A stretch of 6,171 bases of DNA from Candidatus Kapaibacterium sp. (GTDB lineage: Bacteria; Bacteroidota; Ignavibacteria; Kapaibacteriales; UBA2268), in NCBI GenBank assembly GCA_027858275.1, contig JAQIDA010000250.1, positions 1-6,171 on the forward strand, given 5' to 3'. Each line of letters starts with the position of its first letter. Position 1 is the first letter of the stretch. The notes beneath the pieces were generated by a model. That model had not been told where the DNA came from. It saw nothing but the letters and a program-made list of their open reading frames with translations, and did not search any database. The translations under genes were made by a program, and so were the position numbers. Shown here piece by piece: positions 6,097 to 6,171 of this stretch.

Positions 6097-6171
6097 ATGA
6101 AAATCAGACTTAATTCAAAAATGAAAACAACATCTATATTAACAACGATTCTTTTGTTTTTTATTTTAATG
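6097..6171 (+). CDS. start of an exported protein, cut by the right window edge
   Basis: Twenty-five codons are visible, open to the last base. The product starts MKIRLNSKMK, then TTSILTTILLFFILM. That is a basic N-terminus followed by a hydrophobic stretch, as in a signal peptide or a single membrane anchor. A good ribosome-binding site supports the ATG at 6097; the second Met at 6121 would give a shorter signal peptide but lacks a site. The gene is divergent from the 5191-5958 gene. The mature part lies outside the window, so the function is unknown; another secreted protein is the natural guess from context. Confidence 0.7.
   Translation, partial: MKIRLNSKMKTTSILTTILLFFILM

Overview
The window looks like chromosomal DNA from a member of the Bacteroidota/Chlorobiota (FCB) group. 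Two proteins end in the beta-rich C-terminal domain that marks cargo of the type IX secretion system (T9SS), which is restricted to that group. One gene has a promoter that fits the Bacteroidota consensus (TTTG, about 20 bases, TAnnTTTG). The lipoprotein has acidic residues straight after its lipobox cysteine. The base composition is fairly AT-rich. An Ignavibacteria- or Kapabacteria-like lineage would fit the mix of an IgGFc-binding-type domain, choice-of-anchor-D-like repeats and a T9SS tail, but the genus cannot be read from this sequence.

Layout. Positions 1-1277 (+) hold the 3' part of an RlmD/RumA-type 23S rRNA uracil-5-methyltransferase whose start lies off the left edge. Positions 1418-1915 (-) encode a small leucine-rich-repeat (LRR) lipoprotein built from nearly identical 69-bp units. 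The gene-free stretches 1278-1417 and 1916-2229 contain a family of short CCTTCGGAAGG-type hairpins, a bulged hairpin and a GC-rich double palindrome. Positions 2230-4965 (-) encode a 911-residue secreted protein: signal peptide, IgGFc-binding-like region, Ig-like segment, two ASH/choice-of-anchor-D-like domains and a T9SS tail. A rho-independent terminator (5136-5167) separates it from 5191-5958 (-), a 255-residue secreted protein of unknown function with a CWGLC motif and a T9SS tail. A divergent intergenic region (5959-6096) carries a good Bacteroidota promoter and a perfect 20-nt palindrome. The first 25 codons of a rightward gene for an exported protein (6097-6171) run off the right edge.

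How the genes relate. The methyltransferase is housekeeping and has no evident link to the rest. The other genes all encode exported products: one probable surface lipoprotein, two T9SS cargo proteins and one with a signal-peptide-like start. The terminator and gene spacing indicate separate transcription units rather than one operon. I see no defence system, CRISPR array, transposase, tRNA or rRNA. I found no convincing new system. The most unusual material is the hairpin-rich intergenic DNA and the recently expanded LRR gene.
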